DNA of 64,000 nucleotides from JAGNXB01 sp942490895 (GCA_942490895.1 CALNZC010000052.1:186001-250000); one strand, 5' to 3'; shown: positions 18,091 to 28,483, counted from the stretch's first letter. Numbers and translations: made by a program. The notes: generated from the letters alone by a model not told the origin.

Positions 18091-19299
18091 TTATCGCTGT
18101 ATGAGCAGCTTTTCCGTCACCAATCCTCGAGATGTATTCATTTTCAGCAGATACCAACCGTTAGGCAAGGCGCTGACATCGAACAGGTCTGATGCCTTCT
18201 GCTTCATCACACAAAGTCCCTGGGCATTCCAAAGTTCCAGACCATGCAGGATCACCTCGCCTTCCGGAATCAGGTGGACCTGATCAATGGCTGGATTGGG
18301 ATATGTGTGGATCCGGATGTCAGGCGCAGGATTTTTCGTCTGTACAGTTTCACCACCATTTGACGTACACACGATGCTCCCACCATACCCTACTGCACAT
18401 CCTTTATATGGATGGATAAAATGGATACCATACAAACTGGTGGTGCTGGAAGCGTCAGATTCAAGTGGATACCAGGTGAATCCACCATCCGTGGTTTTGG
18501 CGATAGATCCGTACCATCCGCAGACATAGGCGATATCTGAAGAAACGGGATGAACATCATACCATTGGCCTTGAATAATTGGATCGGTATACGTTACCGG
18601 CGCCCAATTGACGGCGGCATCCTCCGTACGGGTCAAATGACCGAGGTACCATCCCGCGCGAAACCCAACGTTCGAATTCACAAATTCCAGTGCTTCCAGG
18701 ACAGTATTATCCTGACCACTCTGTGCCTCAATCGTATCCCAGACCACTCCTCCATCAGCGGTATGCAATGTGCTCATGGTACCGCCACCCTGTCCGGTTT
18801 GGAGAGCATACCCCTTCATACTTCCAATGAATGACATATGGGTAATTCCTGCACCCTCTGTCTCGTCCAGTAACACTTCCCATGTCTTACCCATATCCAC
18901 TGAACGCCAGATTCCAGTGACAGGTGAACTGACAAGACAAACCGAGTTGGTCAATACCTCGACATCCGCAAAGGAACCTGGTAGATTTTGATTGGTCCAG
19001 GTTTTCCCAGCATCCGATGTCAGGAATATATTCGACCCCACTGCTATGCCATCCAATTGATTAAAAAAAGCCACCTTGACAAAGGACTCCTGATCAGCTT
19101 CCAGAACCAGGTCCCAGCTTTGGCCTCCGTTAGTGGTGCGGATGATGACGCCTGAATCCCCCACGGCAACCGCCAGAGATGGATTGACAAAAAGGACGTC
19201 TCGCAGGTCTTGATTTGTCGGTGAAGGCATCGCCTCAAATTGGCCATAGGCCCACAGGAAGTGCCCGAGGAACAGACTCAACAGGAAGAAGTGCTTCAT
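18091..19299 (-). CDS. YCF48/BNR-type beta-propeller protein with T9SS type A signal
   Basis: A 402-residue secreted protein. The signal peptide MKHFFLLSLFLGHFLWAYGQ is followed by seven Asp-box-like repeats (TTNGGQSWDLV, TSDAGKTWTNQ, SVDMGKTWEVL, TADGGVVWDTI, TTDGGFTWYPL and variants), i.e. a seven-bladed propeller of the YCF48 type. A type A sorting domain closes it (IRIHTYPNPAIDQVHLIPEG ... LPNGWYLLKMNTSRGLVTEK). The ligand is unknown. The longer form starting at 19347 adds a non-signal segment and is not preferred. Confidence 0.85.
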   Translation of the reverse strand: MKHFFLLSLFLGHFLWAYGQFEAMPSPTNQDLRDVLFVNPSLAVAVGDSGVIIRTTNGGQSWDLVLEADQESFVKVAFFNQLDGIAVGSNIFLTSDAGKTWTNQNLPGSFADVEVLTNSVCLVSSPVTGIWRSVDMGKTWEVLLDETEGAGITHMSFIGSMKGYALQTGQGGGTMSTLHTADGGVVWDTIEAQSGQDNTVLEALEFVNSNVGFRAGWYLGHLTRTEDAAVNWAPVTYTDPIIQGQWYDVHPVSSDIAYVCGWYGSIAKTTDGGFTWYPLESDASSTTSLYGIHFIHPYKGCAVGYGGSIVCTSNGGETVQTKNPAPDIRIHTYPNPAIDQVHLIPEGEVILHGLELWNAQGLCVMKQKASDLFDVSALPNGWYLLKMNTSRGLVTEKLLIQR

Positions 19300-19431
19300 A
19301 GCGGGGGTGGTTTCAATCGTTTCGAATGAACCGTCACAGCTGTCCAACCATTGAAGTCAGATCTAACCCAAACGGATGTTCCCTTCCAGAAACGAGACTC
19401 AATTCACTTTCGTGAGGGCTGACTGGTGTAT

Positions 19432-21012
19432 CTAAAACTCGCTGGTAAAATGGAACTCCACTTCGGGGTGATTATCCTGAGCCATTTTGAGCATCCAGGG
19501 TGATTCCGCCAGAAAGACCAGCCGGTCATCCGTATCCCGGGCCAGGTCGCGTCCTCGTCGATTCTCAAAGTCCGCCATCACCTTCTTGTCATCACACGTC
19601 ACCCAACAGGCTTTGTAAAAGTTGGTGGGTTCATAGGACACTCTTGCCGTGTATTCATGCTCAAGACGGTATTGAATGACATCCAACTGCAGATTTCCCA
19701 CAACGCCAATGATCTTTCGGCCGTCCATCTCCCGGGTGAACAATTGTGCAACTCCTTCGTCCATCAGCTGGTCCAACCCTTTGACAAACTGCTTGGATTT
19801 GAGTGGATCATCATTGTTGACATAGCGGAAGATCTCCGGGCTAAAATTGGGCATTCCCTTAAAATGCAATTCCTCACCCGTGGTCAACACATCACCAATC
19901 TTGAAGTTGCCACTATCATAAAGGCCGATGACATCGCCCGGGAAAGCTTCATCTACAATCTCTTTTTTGGAGGCCATAAAAGAGGTCGGATTGGAGAAGC
20001 GCAAAGGTCTCCCCTGTCGCACATGGAAGTACGGTGTATTCCGTTCAAATTTTCCAGAACAGATCCGTAAGAAGGCAATACGGTCTCGATGACGCGGATC
20101 AATATTCGCGTGAATCTTGAAGACAAAACCCGTGAACACATCCTCATTCGGTTTGACCAATCGCTCTTCAGTGATCCGAGGCAGTGGCGGTGGAGCGATC
20201 TCCACAAAACAGTCCAGGAGCTCACGCACACCAAAATTATTGACAGCGGAGCCAAAGAAGACTGGACTGAGATTACCGGCCAGGTACTCCTTTCGGTCAA
20301 ATGTCGGGTAAACCGTTTCCAATATTTCGGTGTCATCTCTGAGCTCTTTGGCCAAAGCTGGACCGACATGTTGATCCAGCGCCGGATCTTCAAGACTGTT
20401 GATTTCGATCACATCATCCGTCTGCTTACTGTGCGGACGGAAGAGTACCAAATTCTGATTATACAAGCTGTACACCCCTTTGAAACGTTGACCCATTCCT
20501 GCTGGCCAGGACAATGGCGTGACCTTCAGTTTGAGTTTGGCTTCGATCTCATCCAGCAGATCAAATCCATCCAGACCTTCACGGTCCAGTTTGTTGATGA
20601 AGACAATAATCGGTGTCTGCCGCATGCGACATACTTCGACCAAACGCTCCGTTTGCTCTTCCACACCTTTCGCAACGTCGATGACGACGATCACACTATC
20701 CACTGCCGTCAGGGTCCGGTAGGTATCCTCAGCGAAATCCTTGTGACCCGGAGTATCCAGGATATTGATTTTGAGATCACGGTATTCAAAGGCCATTACA
20801 GAAGTCGCCACCGAGATTCCCCGCTGTTTTTCAATCTCCATGAAGTCGGAGGTTGTTGTCTTCTTGATCTTGTTGGATTTGACAGCACCCGCTTCTTGAA
20901 TAGCCCCGCCAAAAAGCAGCAGCTTTTCAGTCAATGTTGTTTTACCTGCATCCGGGTGGGAGACGATAGCGAAGGTTCGCCGAATGGCGATCTCTTTTTC
21001 CAGTTGTTCCAT
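19432..21012 (-). CDS. prfC: Peptide chain release factor 3
   Basis: A 526-residue translational GTPase that removes RF1/RF2 from the ribosome after termination. The G-motifs are intact: SHPDAGKTTLTEK (G1, residues 18-30), RGISVATSVM (G2), DTPGHKDFAEDTYRTL (G3) and NKLDREGLDG (G4). The QEAGAVKS and TTTSDFMEIEKQ segments after G1 distinguish RF3 from EF-G. Domains II and III follow, with the usual VVGNLQLDVIQYRL. ATG 21012 (MEQLEKEIAIRRTFAIV) is the standard N-terminus; an in-frame start at 21030 adds six residues. Confidence 0.97.
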   Translation of the reverse strand: MEQLEKEIAIRRTFAIVSHPDAGKTTLTEKLLLFGGAIQEAGAVKSNKIKKTTTSDFMEIEKQRGISVATSVMAFEYRDLKINILDTPGHKDFAEDTYRTLTAVDSVIVVIDVAKGVEEQTERLVEVCRMRQTPIIVFINKLDREGLDGFDLLDEIEAKLKLKVTPLSWPAGMGQRFKGVYSLYNQNLVLFRPHSKQTDDVIEINSLEDPALDQHVGPALAKELRDDTEILETVYPTFDRKEYLAGNLSPVFFGSAVNNFGVRELLDCFVEIAPPPLPRITEERLVKPNEDVFTGFVFKIHANIDPRHRDRIAFLRICSGKFERNTPYFHVRQGRPLRFSNPTSFMASKKEIVDEAFPGDVIGLYDSGNFKIGDVLTTGEELHFKGMPNFSPEIFRYVNNDDPLKSKQFVKGLDQLMDEGVAQLFTREMDGRKIIGVVGNLQLDVIQYRLEHEYTARVSYEPTNFYKACWVTCDDKKVMADFENRRGRDLARDTDDRLVFLAESPWMLKMAQDNHPEVEFHFTSEF

Positions 21013-21089
21013 ACGGCCGCAAAGGTACATCGCACTGAACGGAAACTATATCCTCCCAGTCAACTGAACTTCGATCACCCGGTCCTTTC

Positions 21090-22484
21090 CTAGGCCAGGA
21101 GGTCAGGGCTCCCTGTGGTGGGGAAGGTGAGGAGAAATGTCGTTCCCCCTTCCGGATGATCCTGGATACTCAATTGAATATGATGCAACTTGAGAATTCC
21201 TTCCACTAATGCCAGGCCGACTCCCGAACCACTGACGTGCGCTGTCTGCTCACTTCGATAAAACGGTTGAAATATTCGACTGCGTTCAGCCTCAGGAATG
21301 CCTGGCCCACGGTCACTGATGCCCACAGACGCCTGGCCATTTTCCAGAAATTCAAGGCGGATATGCACCCGATGATCCGGACTGAATTTACAGCCATTGT
21401 CCATCAGATTAAGGAATGCTGTTTTGATCAACAATTCATTCCCATGGACAACCAGGCCCTCCTCTGACTCCGGCAAACTGGCGATCTCAAACAGGATCTG
21501 ATACTGAGGATTTGTCTTCACCAGGGATGCTCGGGCCTGCCAGATCAACTCATCAATACGGAAGGGCAAGAAGAGGATGACCGATTGTTCGGATTCCTGG
21601 CGGGCCAGAAACATCAGCTTATCCGCCACTTCGTTGAGCTCTCGTACATCCGCCAGCACTTCTTTCAATACCACCACGCGATCCTCCGGTGAACAGGAGT
21701 CTTTAGTGGCCGCCTGGATGTCAGTCATGATTCCCTGAAGCGGGTTCCGCATTTCATGGGCCATATTCGCCAGAAAAAGTTTTTGCACGCGAAAGGCTTC
21801 CTGGATTCGATCCAGCAAAGCGTTAAAGGTTTGGACCAACCCATCCAGTTCCTTGCGTTGATTGTCCACAGATAACCGGCGGCCCAGATCTGATGGTTCC
21901 AGCTCTTGCATTTGTGTGGAAAGGTCGGTCACCGAACTCAAGGTGCGTTCTGCAAAAAACCAACCACCCGTCAGGATCATACCGACCAGGCAGACAAAAA
22001 CGACAGATAGTATGATCAGCAGGTTGAGTAAATCACCTTGATCGGGAATAGCCTCCGCAATGATGACATATTGCCCTCCAAACGCATTGGACCAAAGGAC
22101 GCCTAACGCCTCATAATGCTCATGAGTAAAACGGTATTCACCGTACAACCGAATCAAGTTCAACACCTCTGGATCAAACCCGACAGGGCTTGGATTCAAA
22201 GCGAATACCCGATTCCCATGCAGATCGTAAACCGTCACGTTTTCCTGATACGTATACGATAGACTCAAGGGATTCTGGGGGTCAATAAAGGAAGGTGATC
22301 TGACGGGAAACTTATTTCGTGCAATCAAGCCTGAAGCCATCTCCACCCTGGCCTGCAAGTCCTGTTCAAACTCTCGTTTGAGATCCAGTTGAAAGAGAAA
22401 GTAAATGGACAAAAAGGCAATAGCCAGCACCCCCACTACAATGAGCAGGAACCGCAACAGATTCTTCTTATGGGAATACCCCAT
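21090..22484 (-). CDS. Sensor histidine kinase
   Basis: A 464-residue inner-membrane kinase. Two TM segments (about 10-32 and 152-177) enclose a periplasmic sensor region of about 120 residues. Then come a HAMP linker (180-232), a HisKA domain with the phosphorylatable histidine in NMAHEMRNPLQ (H243), and an HATPase domain. The HATPase has an N-box (NLMDNGCKFS, 359-368), G1 (DRGPGIP, 391-397) and G2 (GSGVGLAL, 419-426). It lies 121 bp downstream of its presumed OmpR-type partner on the same strand. The signal sensed is unknown. Confidence 0.92.
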   Translation of the reverse strand: MGYSHKKNLLRFLLIVVGVLAIAFLSIYFLFQLDLKREFEQDLQARVEMASGLIARNKFPVRSPSFIDPQNPLSLSYTYQENVTVYDLHGNRVFALNPSPVGFDPEVLNLIRLYGEYRFTHEHYEALGVLWSNAFGGQYVIIAEAIPDQGDLLNLLIILSVVFVCLVGMILTGGWFFAERTLSSVTDLSTQMQELEPSDLGRRLSVDNQRKELDGLVQTFNALLDRIQEAFRVQKLFLANMAHEMRNPLQGIMTDIQAATKDSCSPEDRVVVLKEVLADVRELNEVADKLMFLARQESEQSVILFLPFRIDELIWQARASLVKTNPQYQILFEIASLPESEEGLVVHGNELLIKTAFLNLMDNGCKFSPDHRVHIRLEFLENGQASVGISDRGPGIPEAERSRIFQPFYRSEQTAHVSGSGVGLALVEGILKLHHIQLSIQDHPEGGTTFLLTFPTTGSPDLLA

Positions 22485-22605
22485 GTTCGATTGACTATGC
22501 AGATCGTTCTATTTCACCTGACATCTTTATCAAGGAAACTATGACAACCAGCACTTTATACGGTAGAAAGGGGCGATCAGTTGCCTTTCGGACACCTCAT
22601 TCGGA

Positions 22606-23259
22606 TCATCCCAACTCCTCCGGCATCCGGACCACATATCCAACCCCGAAGGAGGTGTGAATCAGCGGGTAGGAAAAAGGCTTGTCGACCTTGTTGCGCA
22701 GGTAGCTCATATAGACTTCAATCACATTGGTACTGGTATCGAAATGTATGTCCCAAACCGCCTCGGCAATTTCCTTTTTAGAGATCACTCTTCCCGCATG
22801 CCGGACCATATACAGCAATAGATCGAATTCCTTCTGAGTCAATGAGATTATCTCTCCACTTCGTAAACACGTGCGTGCGCCTGGGACTAATTCCAGATCG
22901 CCAACACGTAGGACAGCTTGATGGCTTTGCCCCCCTCGACTGCGGCGAATAAGAGCCTGGATTCGGGCGATCAGTTCGCCCATCTCAAACGGCTTGGTCA
23001 AATAGTCATCTGCACCGGCATCCAGACCGGCAATTTTCTGATCAACCTCACCCATTCCTGTGAGCAAAAGAATAGGCACGTTGTGCTGTTCTTCGCGTAA
23101 TCTGGAGACCATTTCCACTCCGGTCATCCGCGGCATCATGACATCGGAGACCACCAGATCAAAATGCTGAGAAGAAGCCAGCTCATAGCCTTCCTTTCCA
23201 TTCGTGGCGCAGGTGATCTGAAATCCCTCACCTTCCAATCCCTGGCAAATGGATTGCAT
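22606..23259 (-). CDS. OmpR-type response regulator (start codon disrupted)
   Basis: A 217-residue product from the first ATG. The receiver domain keeps the phosphoacceptor in LVVSDVMMPRMTG (D39), the Thr in LLLTGMG and the Lys in YLTKPFEMGE. The winged-helix C-terminus (LTQKEFDLLLYMVRHAGRVI ... EVYMSYLRNKVDKPF) is of OmpR/PhoB type. However, the frame continues upstream of this ATG as KILLVEDQVRI, the standard receiver strand 1 with its acidic pair, up to 23292, and is then stopped by TAG at 23293-23295. The expected ATG appears as ATAG. The true start may be the ATT at 23289, or the gene may be damaged. Partner of the kinase directly downstream. Confidence 0.85.
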   Translation of the reverse strand: MQSICQGLEGEGFQITCATNGKEGYELASSQHFDLVVSDVMMPRMTGVEMVSRLREEQHNVPILLLTGMGEVDQKIAGLDAGADDYLTKPFEMGELIARIQALIRRSRGGQSHQAVLRVGDLELVPGARTCLRSGEIISLTQKEFDLLLYMVRHAGRVISKKEIAEAVWDIHFDTSTNVIEVYMSYLRNKVDKPFSYPLIHTSFGVGYVVRMPEELG

Positions 23260-23389
23260 GATCCTGACCTGATCTTCAACGAGTAGAATTTTCTATGGGC
23301 TAGTTTTCCAATCCCAAGATGCAAAGGAATTTACGGATTGGGAAAAATCAGGGGGCAGAATAAACATCAATGCCGCTTTGGGTCCTGGC

Positions 23390-23431
23390 AAAACATAAAA
23401 CCGGGCTGCAGGAAAATTCCCTGCAGCCCGG
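23390..23431 (-). terminator. Rho-independent terminator of the 1675-residue T9SS gene
   Basis: CCGGGCTGCAGG (23401-23412) and CCTGCAGCCCGG (23420-23431) form a 12-bp perfect stem with a short AT loop. Read on the minus strand it is followed by TTTTATGTTTT. It lies 25 bp after the stop of the minus-strand gene that ends at 23456. Confidence 0.88.
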
Positions 23432-23455
23432 TCTTTAAACTCGTTTGTGCTCTTC

Positions 23456-26400
23456 CTAGCGCATTAAGGTCACATCTCCTTTGTACAGGATGGTCACCCC
23501 ATCGTCAAAGAGAATCTTGGCATAGTACACGAAGACCTCCGGATTTGCCGGCTTGTCCCGAATATTACCATCCCAGCCTTCTGCAGGGTCGTTTGGTTGG
23601 AATCCTTCATTCACCCAAACGCGTTCGCCCCAGCGATTGAAGACTTCCATCTTCTCGATCTCGGTGATACCTTGTCCACTCTGAATGTAGAATCGCGTAT
23701 TCTGTTCGCCACCCGGGTGGAAGGCAGTTGGAATAAAGATCGGACGACGCTTTTCAACCAATACCAGAATCTGATCCTCTGCACGACATCCTGCAGAATC
23801 AACAACCGCCACCCCATAAAGAGTTTGATTGAATGGCTTGATCAGGATCTCATTGTTATTGAAAGTCGTATCCACTCCAGTGGGTGTCCAGGTGATGGAC
23901 TCCAACAAGGCATTGGGTGGTGAGATCAAAGCATAAAGGAAGGTATCCCTTCCCCATTGCAGGATGAAGTCTTCTCCCAGTTCAACCAAAAGTTGATCTG
24001 GCTCTTCCAGATCCAGCTCTGGGGCCGTATACAGGCATCCTGCCGCATCCTGAACTGTGATCGTATAGCCACCTTCACCCAATCCTGAGAACTGTGGGTT
24101 AGGGGTAAATGGGCCACCATTCAAGCTGTATAGGAATTCAGGTGTTCCACCGGTCACGCCGAGGATAGAAATAAATCCATCCTTGAAGCCAAAGCAACGT
24201 GGATCGGAGAGTTCTACATCCAGGCCTGTAGGCAAATTCTGATTATCCTCCACATCAACCGTTGCCTCTGCCGTACAGCCACTAATGATATTGGTAATCG
24301 AAAGTGTGTAGGTTCCGACCAGAGTCACATTCGGAATAGAGGAAGCCGAGGAAAGGAAGGTTCCTGTTGGACTTGTCCAGGAGTATGTATAATCCGTACC
24401 AGTACTGGATCCAGTGGATGACAAGGTCGTGGACTGATTGGTACAGTCAATGATATTACTCGAAGCAGCTGATGCAATCGGGTAATCCTTTTCTTCCAGT
24501 ACTTCGGTAACCGCTGTATTTGTACAACCGTTCGGTGCAGTCACAACCACCGTATAGATGCCTTCCAAACTGACGTTCTCAACGGGGTTCGTCCCCGTAA
24601 AGCCGTTCGGGCCAGTCCAACTGTAGGTCACACCAGGAGTGGTCGAAGATGCTATAATATCCAGGTTTGGCACCAGGCAGGTCAGCGTGCCGCTAGAGGC
24701 CGTAACGTCTGGAGTTTGATCATCCAGAACCACCGTTGCCGTGTCTTGCGATACACAGCCATTGAGCTGATTGGTGACAATCAGTGTATAGGTGCCTGGC
24801 TGATTTGCCTGAACTGAAGTTGTATTCCCTGGCAATGTTGTGCCATTCAACAGCCATTCCAGCGTCACACTGTTCGTCGGATTGATGGTACCCGTGATTG
24901 TCATCGTGGGCGTTGTACAATCAATCAACCCGCCAGTGATACTGACTTGTGGATCAACTTTATCTTCAATCACTGGAATGGACTGTGTATTCGTACATCC
25001 GTTAACCGGGTCAGTGACGATCACAGTGTATTGACCAGGAACTGTGACCATAGGGTCTTCAACAGTCATGTTTGTCACATCAATACCGGGACCAGACCAA
25101 TTGAATGTCACCACTGTGGATGAGGTCGCATTGATCGTGGCCGTAGGGTTTGTACACGTAATGGTAGTGGACGACAAAAGTCCAAGGTTGGGTTGGGTCG
25201 TATTTTGCGTTACGATTACAGGCACGGTAGTCACACAACCATTCACAGGATTTGTCACAGCAACCTTATAGGTACCAGAAGTGGTGACATTCAGACTGGA
25301 TGTATTTCCGCCAACTGGTGCATTGGACGGATTCGTCCAGGCATAGTTCACTGTATTGGGCACAGATAAAACCGATATATCAGCGGATGGACTAGCACAC
25401 GTAATCAGATCACCAGTCGGTGTTAATACCGGATGAAGGGTATCGATCGGAACGGAAACTGCACTTTCTTCCGTACATCCATTCGTCGGATCAGTCACTG
25501 TTACGGAGTAGTTACCGTTCAGTGCGACTGTATTCATGGCCATTCCGCTATTAAAGCCGGCAGGACCGGACCAGGAGTAGGTGAGGCCGGGAGTAGAACT
25601 GGTCACATTAATATTGACGTTTTGTACTGCGCAAGTTATCGGGCCAGTTGTAGTAGCCACGACATTCTGCGGTTTGTCAGGTGAACTGGTCACCGTAGCC
25701 GTCATGGTTGCAGTACATCCATTATAAGCTGTGACGACCAGGGTAAATGTCCCAGTCGCTTTTGTAAACGGCATGGGACCCGATTTCAGGGGCACGCCGC
25801 CAGCGTTAAACCATTGGTAGCTCACTCCGGGTGTAGAGGAGGAGGCTGACAACTGAATACTATCCGTCGCACAATCGATAATTCCTCCAGCGACATTGTC
25901 AATCACGGGCAAAGCCAAATCTTCACCGATATCGATAGTCTGTGTATTGGAACAACCATTAGCAGCAGTAATCAGCAAGGTATAGGAACCAGCCGTGGTG
26001 ACATTGAGCAATGGATTGCTTCCCACGGGTTGATTATTCCCATCTGTCCAGGCATAGGTCACATTAACGCTGGAGCTTCCAGTCAGATCGATATCCGGAA
26101 CCAGACAGGTGATCGTATCATCTGTTTGGGCAATATTAATATCCGGAATCTGTGCATTGAGCACGGCTTCAGCCGTTGTTGATTGTGTACAACCATTCGG
26201 CCCGGTCACTGTAAGTGTATAAATCCCGGGATTGGTCACGTTGATGGAAGGTGTTGTTGCCAACGGCGCCATTGCCGGGTCAAACCACTGGTAGGTGGCC
26301 CCGGGAGTATTGGAATTACCGTTCAGTGCAATCGTTGTAATGATACAATCCAGGGTATCCCCTTGAGCGGATACATCTGGTGGAACAACATCCACTTCAA

Positions 26401-28483
26401 CCGTAATGGTTGTGTCGGCTGTACATCCATTATCCGGATTGGTCACGGTGAGGGTATAATCACCCCCTTCTGGTGCCACATCATCTTCCATGTTACTGGT
26501 AAACCCGTTTGGACCGGTCCAGAGATAGACGCCATTGGTCAAATCACTCCCGCCATCCAATGGAGGCATTGGTAGCAGACAGGTCAGTGTATCCGTGGAT
26601 GCTGTCGGCAGCGGAGCTGTTATATCCTGGTCGACAAAGACTGAAAGAGAGTCTTCGCATCCATTCGGTGCGAGCACATAGAATGTATAGACCCCAGGAA
26701 GTTGGGTTGTCGCATTTTTTGTATTGGATAAGGTATCCCCCGCACTGTTCTTCCATTGGAAGATCGTCCCTGGTGTAAAGGAATTCCCGTTTAGCTGAAC
26801 TGTGTTGATCTTGCAGTCCAGGCTGTCATTTGCCAATGCGGTCACATCAGGAATCTGAATATCAGAAAGCACTTCAATTTCAATGAGGTTTGAACAACCT
26901 TTATCATCCGTTACAATGAATGTATGGATGCCAGGCTCTCCACTTTGAATGGTCGAGGTGTTGCCCAGAAAAAAACCGCTAGGATCGTTCCATTCATATG
27001 TAGCGTTGGGAATCATGGTAAAGCCAACGAGGGTCGCCAATGGATTCAAACAGGTGATGGTATCCGTTGTGGCACTGATATCCGGAACGTCATTCTGGAT
27101 AACGGTTACACAAAAGGAGTCAACGCAAGATATGATCCCATTGGGGTCTGTCACTGTCATATACAAACAGTAATTCCCGGCTGTTTCGACGATCATCGTG
27201 GCATCATCGGAGGGTGATCCAAGAATTCCTCCGGCACTAGCCGTCCATTGGTAGGTCACGGTGGCGTCAAATGGCTGATACTGCGAACTTGAACCATCCA
27301 GGGTTACCTCAAAAAAGCCGCACCCAAGTTCCAGTGGATCGAAAACATAAGGGTCCACAACAATGGGTATGATCTCAAACAAGAGTGCACTATCACAGTT
27401 GGGGGGAGCAAATTGTTGCATCACCACCTCATGGGGACCTTGATCACCTGCCGAATAGGTATTCCCAGCAACTGTAATTGTACCTCCAGACTCGCAGACA
27501 TAAAAGTTTCCCAAGTCGTTCTCCAGGTTGAGTACTGGATCAACGGTTAACATAATCATAGAATCGCATCCCTGTGCTGTAGGCACATTAACATCATGGA
27601 CACCGGGAGGATAGGCCACCCCATTGTACATATACGTATCGTCTTCACATATGGTGACCGGATCCGGATCCTCAGGGGTAACATCATACACTTCAATAGT
27701 GATACAGGTTTGAGGTGGGTTTTCAAAAACGCTGACGCATTGATTGGACGCATCCACACACAATTCATATGTTCCGGCTGAAGGCCACTGGATCTCCACA
27801 AAATTGTCGGAACCGACACTGATCTCGACGCCATCGAGATACCACCAAAAATCAATTGCCCCGGTGGGAGGTTCTATCTCATAAGTCCCGGTAGCACCGG
27901 TGCAGATGAACGTCGGACCTTCAATGGGTGAAGGCCACGTATCGATATAGGGTTCTCCACATTTATTATCCACGGTGACGGTCAAGTCGCAAGCCGAACC
28001 GGCACATCCATCGATCATGAAGTAGTAGATATTTCCAACAGTCATTCCCGTCGGATTCAAGGTCAGGAAGTCATCATTCGGACAAGCACCATCACAATCC
28101 AGGATTTCATCCGGCGTATCCGTGGAACCCGGACAAAGTCCATTGCCGGCATACCCGTAAATAGCACCCTGAACACCCGTTGTACCTTGCACCGTATCGC
28201 AATTGGCCAAATGAATGGTCACCTGCAAATCGGTACAGCCCGCATAAAAGGCAAACCATAACGGGTTATGCGGAGCACCACCATTATTACACAAGGGAGA
28301 AGGTGCATTGAAAGTCAAATCTGAACTCATGGAAGTGCAGTATCCATCCAGATCATCGAAATTGCATAATACAGGTGCATTCTCGCAATTATTGGTCGCG
28401 GGTGGAATATCACAGGGCTGGGCGATGATCGTAGTAGCCAAAGCCATGAAAAGCGACAAAATGAGCAGTATCCGTTTTTTCAT
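23456..28483 (-). CDS. Giant Ig-like-repeat adhesin with T9SS type B signal
   Basis: A 1675-residue secreted protein. The signal peptide MKKRILLILSLFMALATTII is followed by a Cys-rich N-terminal domain (NCENAPVLCNFDDLDGYC ...) common in Saprospiraceae surface proteins. Then come PKD/Ig-like domains. Twelve consecutive repeats of about 80 residues each begin with a (D/G)x(I/L)xC motif (e.g. DTLDCIITTIALNG, GIIDCATDSIQLSA, DLITCASPSADISV) and contain a second cysteine in an NGC motif, so each probably has one disulfide. The C-terminus FIPTAFHPGGEQNTRFYI ... MEVFNRWGERVWVN ... GWDG is the gliding-motility type B signal. Likely a long fibrillar surface protein. An upstream ATG at 28516 would add 11 residues. 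Confidence 0.88.
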   Translation of the reverse strand: MKKRILLILSLFMALATTIIAQPCDIPPATNNCENAPVLCNFDDLDGYCTSMSSDLTFNAPSPLCNNGGAPHNPLWFAFYAGCTDLQVTIHLANCDTVQGTTGVQGAIYGYAGNGLCPGSTDTPDEILDCDGACPNDDFLTLNPTGMTVGNIYYFMIDGCAGSACDLTVTVDNKCGEPYIDTWPSPIEGPTFICTGATGTYEIEPPTGAIDFWWYLDGVEISVGSDNFVEIQWPSAGTYELCVDASNQCVSVFENPPQTCITIEVYDVTPEDPDPVTICEDDTYMYNGVAYPPGVHDVNVPTAQGCDSMIMLTVDPVLNLENDLGNFYVCESGGTITVAGNTYSAGDQGPHEVVMQQFAPPNCDSALLFEIIPIVVDPYVFDPLELGCGFFEVTLDGSSSQYQPFDATVTYQWTASAGGILGSPSDDATMIVETAGNYCLYMTVTDPNGIISCVDSFCVTVIQNDVPDISATTDTITCLNPLATLVGFTMIPNATYEWNDPSGFFLGNTSTIQSGEPGIHTFIVTDDKGCSNLIEIEVLSDIQIPDVTALANDSLDCKINTVQLNGNSFTPGTIFQWKNSAGDTLSNTKNATTQLPGVYTFYVLAPNGCEDSLSVFVDQDITAPLPTASTDTLTCLLPMPPLDGGSDLTNGVYLWTGPNGFTSNMEDDVAPEGGDYTLTVTNPDNGCTADTTITVEVDVVPPDVSAQGDTLDCIITTIALNGNSNTPGATYQWFDPAMAPLATTPSINVTNPGIYTLTVTGPNGCTQSTTAEAVLNAQIPDINIAQTDDTITCLVPDIDLTGSSSVNVTYAWTDGNNQPVGSNPLLNVTTAGSYTLLITAANGCSNTQTIDIGEDLALPVIDNVAGGIIDCATDSIQLSASSSTPGVSYQWFNAGGVPLKSGPMPFTKATGTFTLVVTAYNGCTATMTATVTSSPDKPQNVVATTTGPITCAVQNVNINVTSSTPGLTYSWSGPAGFNSGMAMNTVALNGNYSVTVTDPTNGCTEESAVSVPIDTLHPVLTPTGDLITCASPSADISVLSVPNTVNYAWTNPSNAPVGGNTSSLNVTTSGTYKVAVTNPVNGCVTTVPVIVTQNTTQPNLGLLSSTTITCTNPTATINATSSTVVTFNWSGPGIDVTNMTVEDPMVTVPGQYTVIVTDPVNGCTNTQSIPVIEDKVDPQVSITGGLIDCTTPTMTITGTINPTNSVTLEWLLNGTTLPGNTTSVQANQPGTYTLIVTNQLNGCVSQDTATVVLDDQTPDVTASSGTLTCLVPNLDIIASSTTPGVTYSWTGPNGFTGTNPVENVSLEGIYTVVVTAPNGCTNTAVTEVLEEKDYPIASAASSNIIDCTNQSTTLSSTGSSTGTDYTYSWTSPTGTFLSSASSIPNVTLVGTYTLSITNIISGCTAEATVDVEDNQNLPTGLDVELSDPRCFGFKDGFISILGVTGGTPEFLYSLNGGPFTPNPQFSGLGEGGYTITVQDAAGCLYTAPELDLEEPDQLLVELGEDFILQWGRDTFLYALISPPNALLESITWTPTGVDTTFNNNEILIKPFNQTLYGVAVVDSAGCRAEDQILVLVEKRRPIFIPTAFHPGGEQNTRFYIQSGQGITEIEKMEVFNRWGERVWVNEGFQPNDPAEGWDGNIRDKPANPEVFVYYAKILFDDGVTILYKGDVTLMR

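Noticed and set aside
20089..21093. Plus-strand gene of 334 residues opposite prfC
   Set aside because: It is the antisense shadow of the well-conserved prfC coding sequence.
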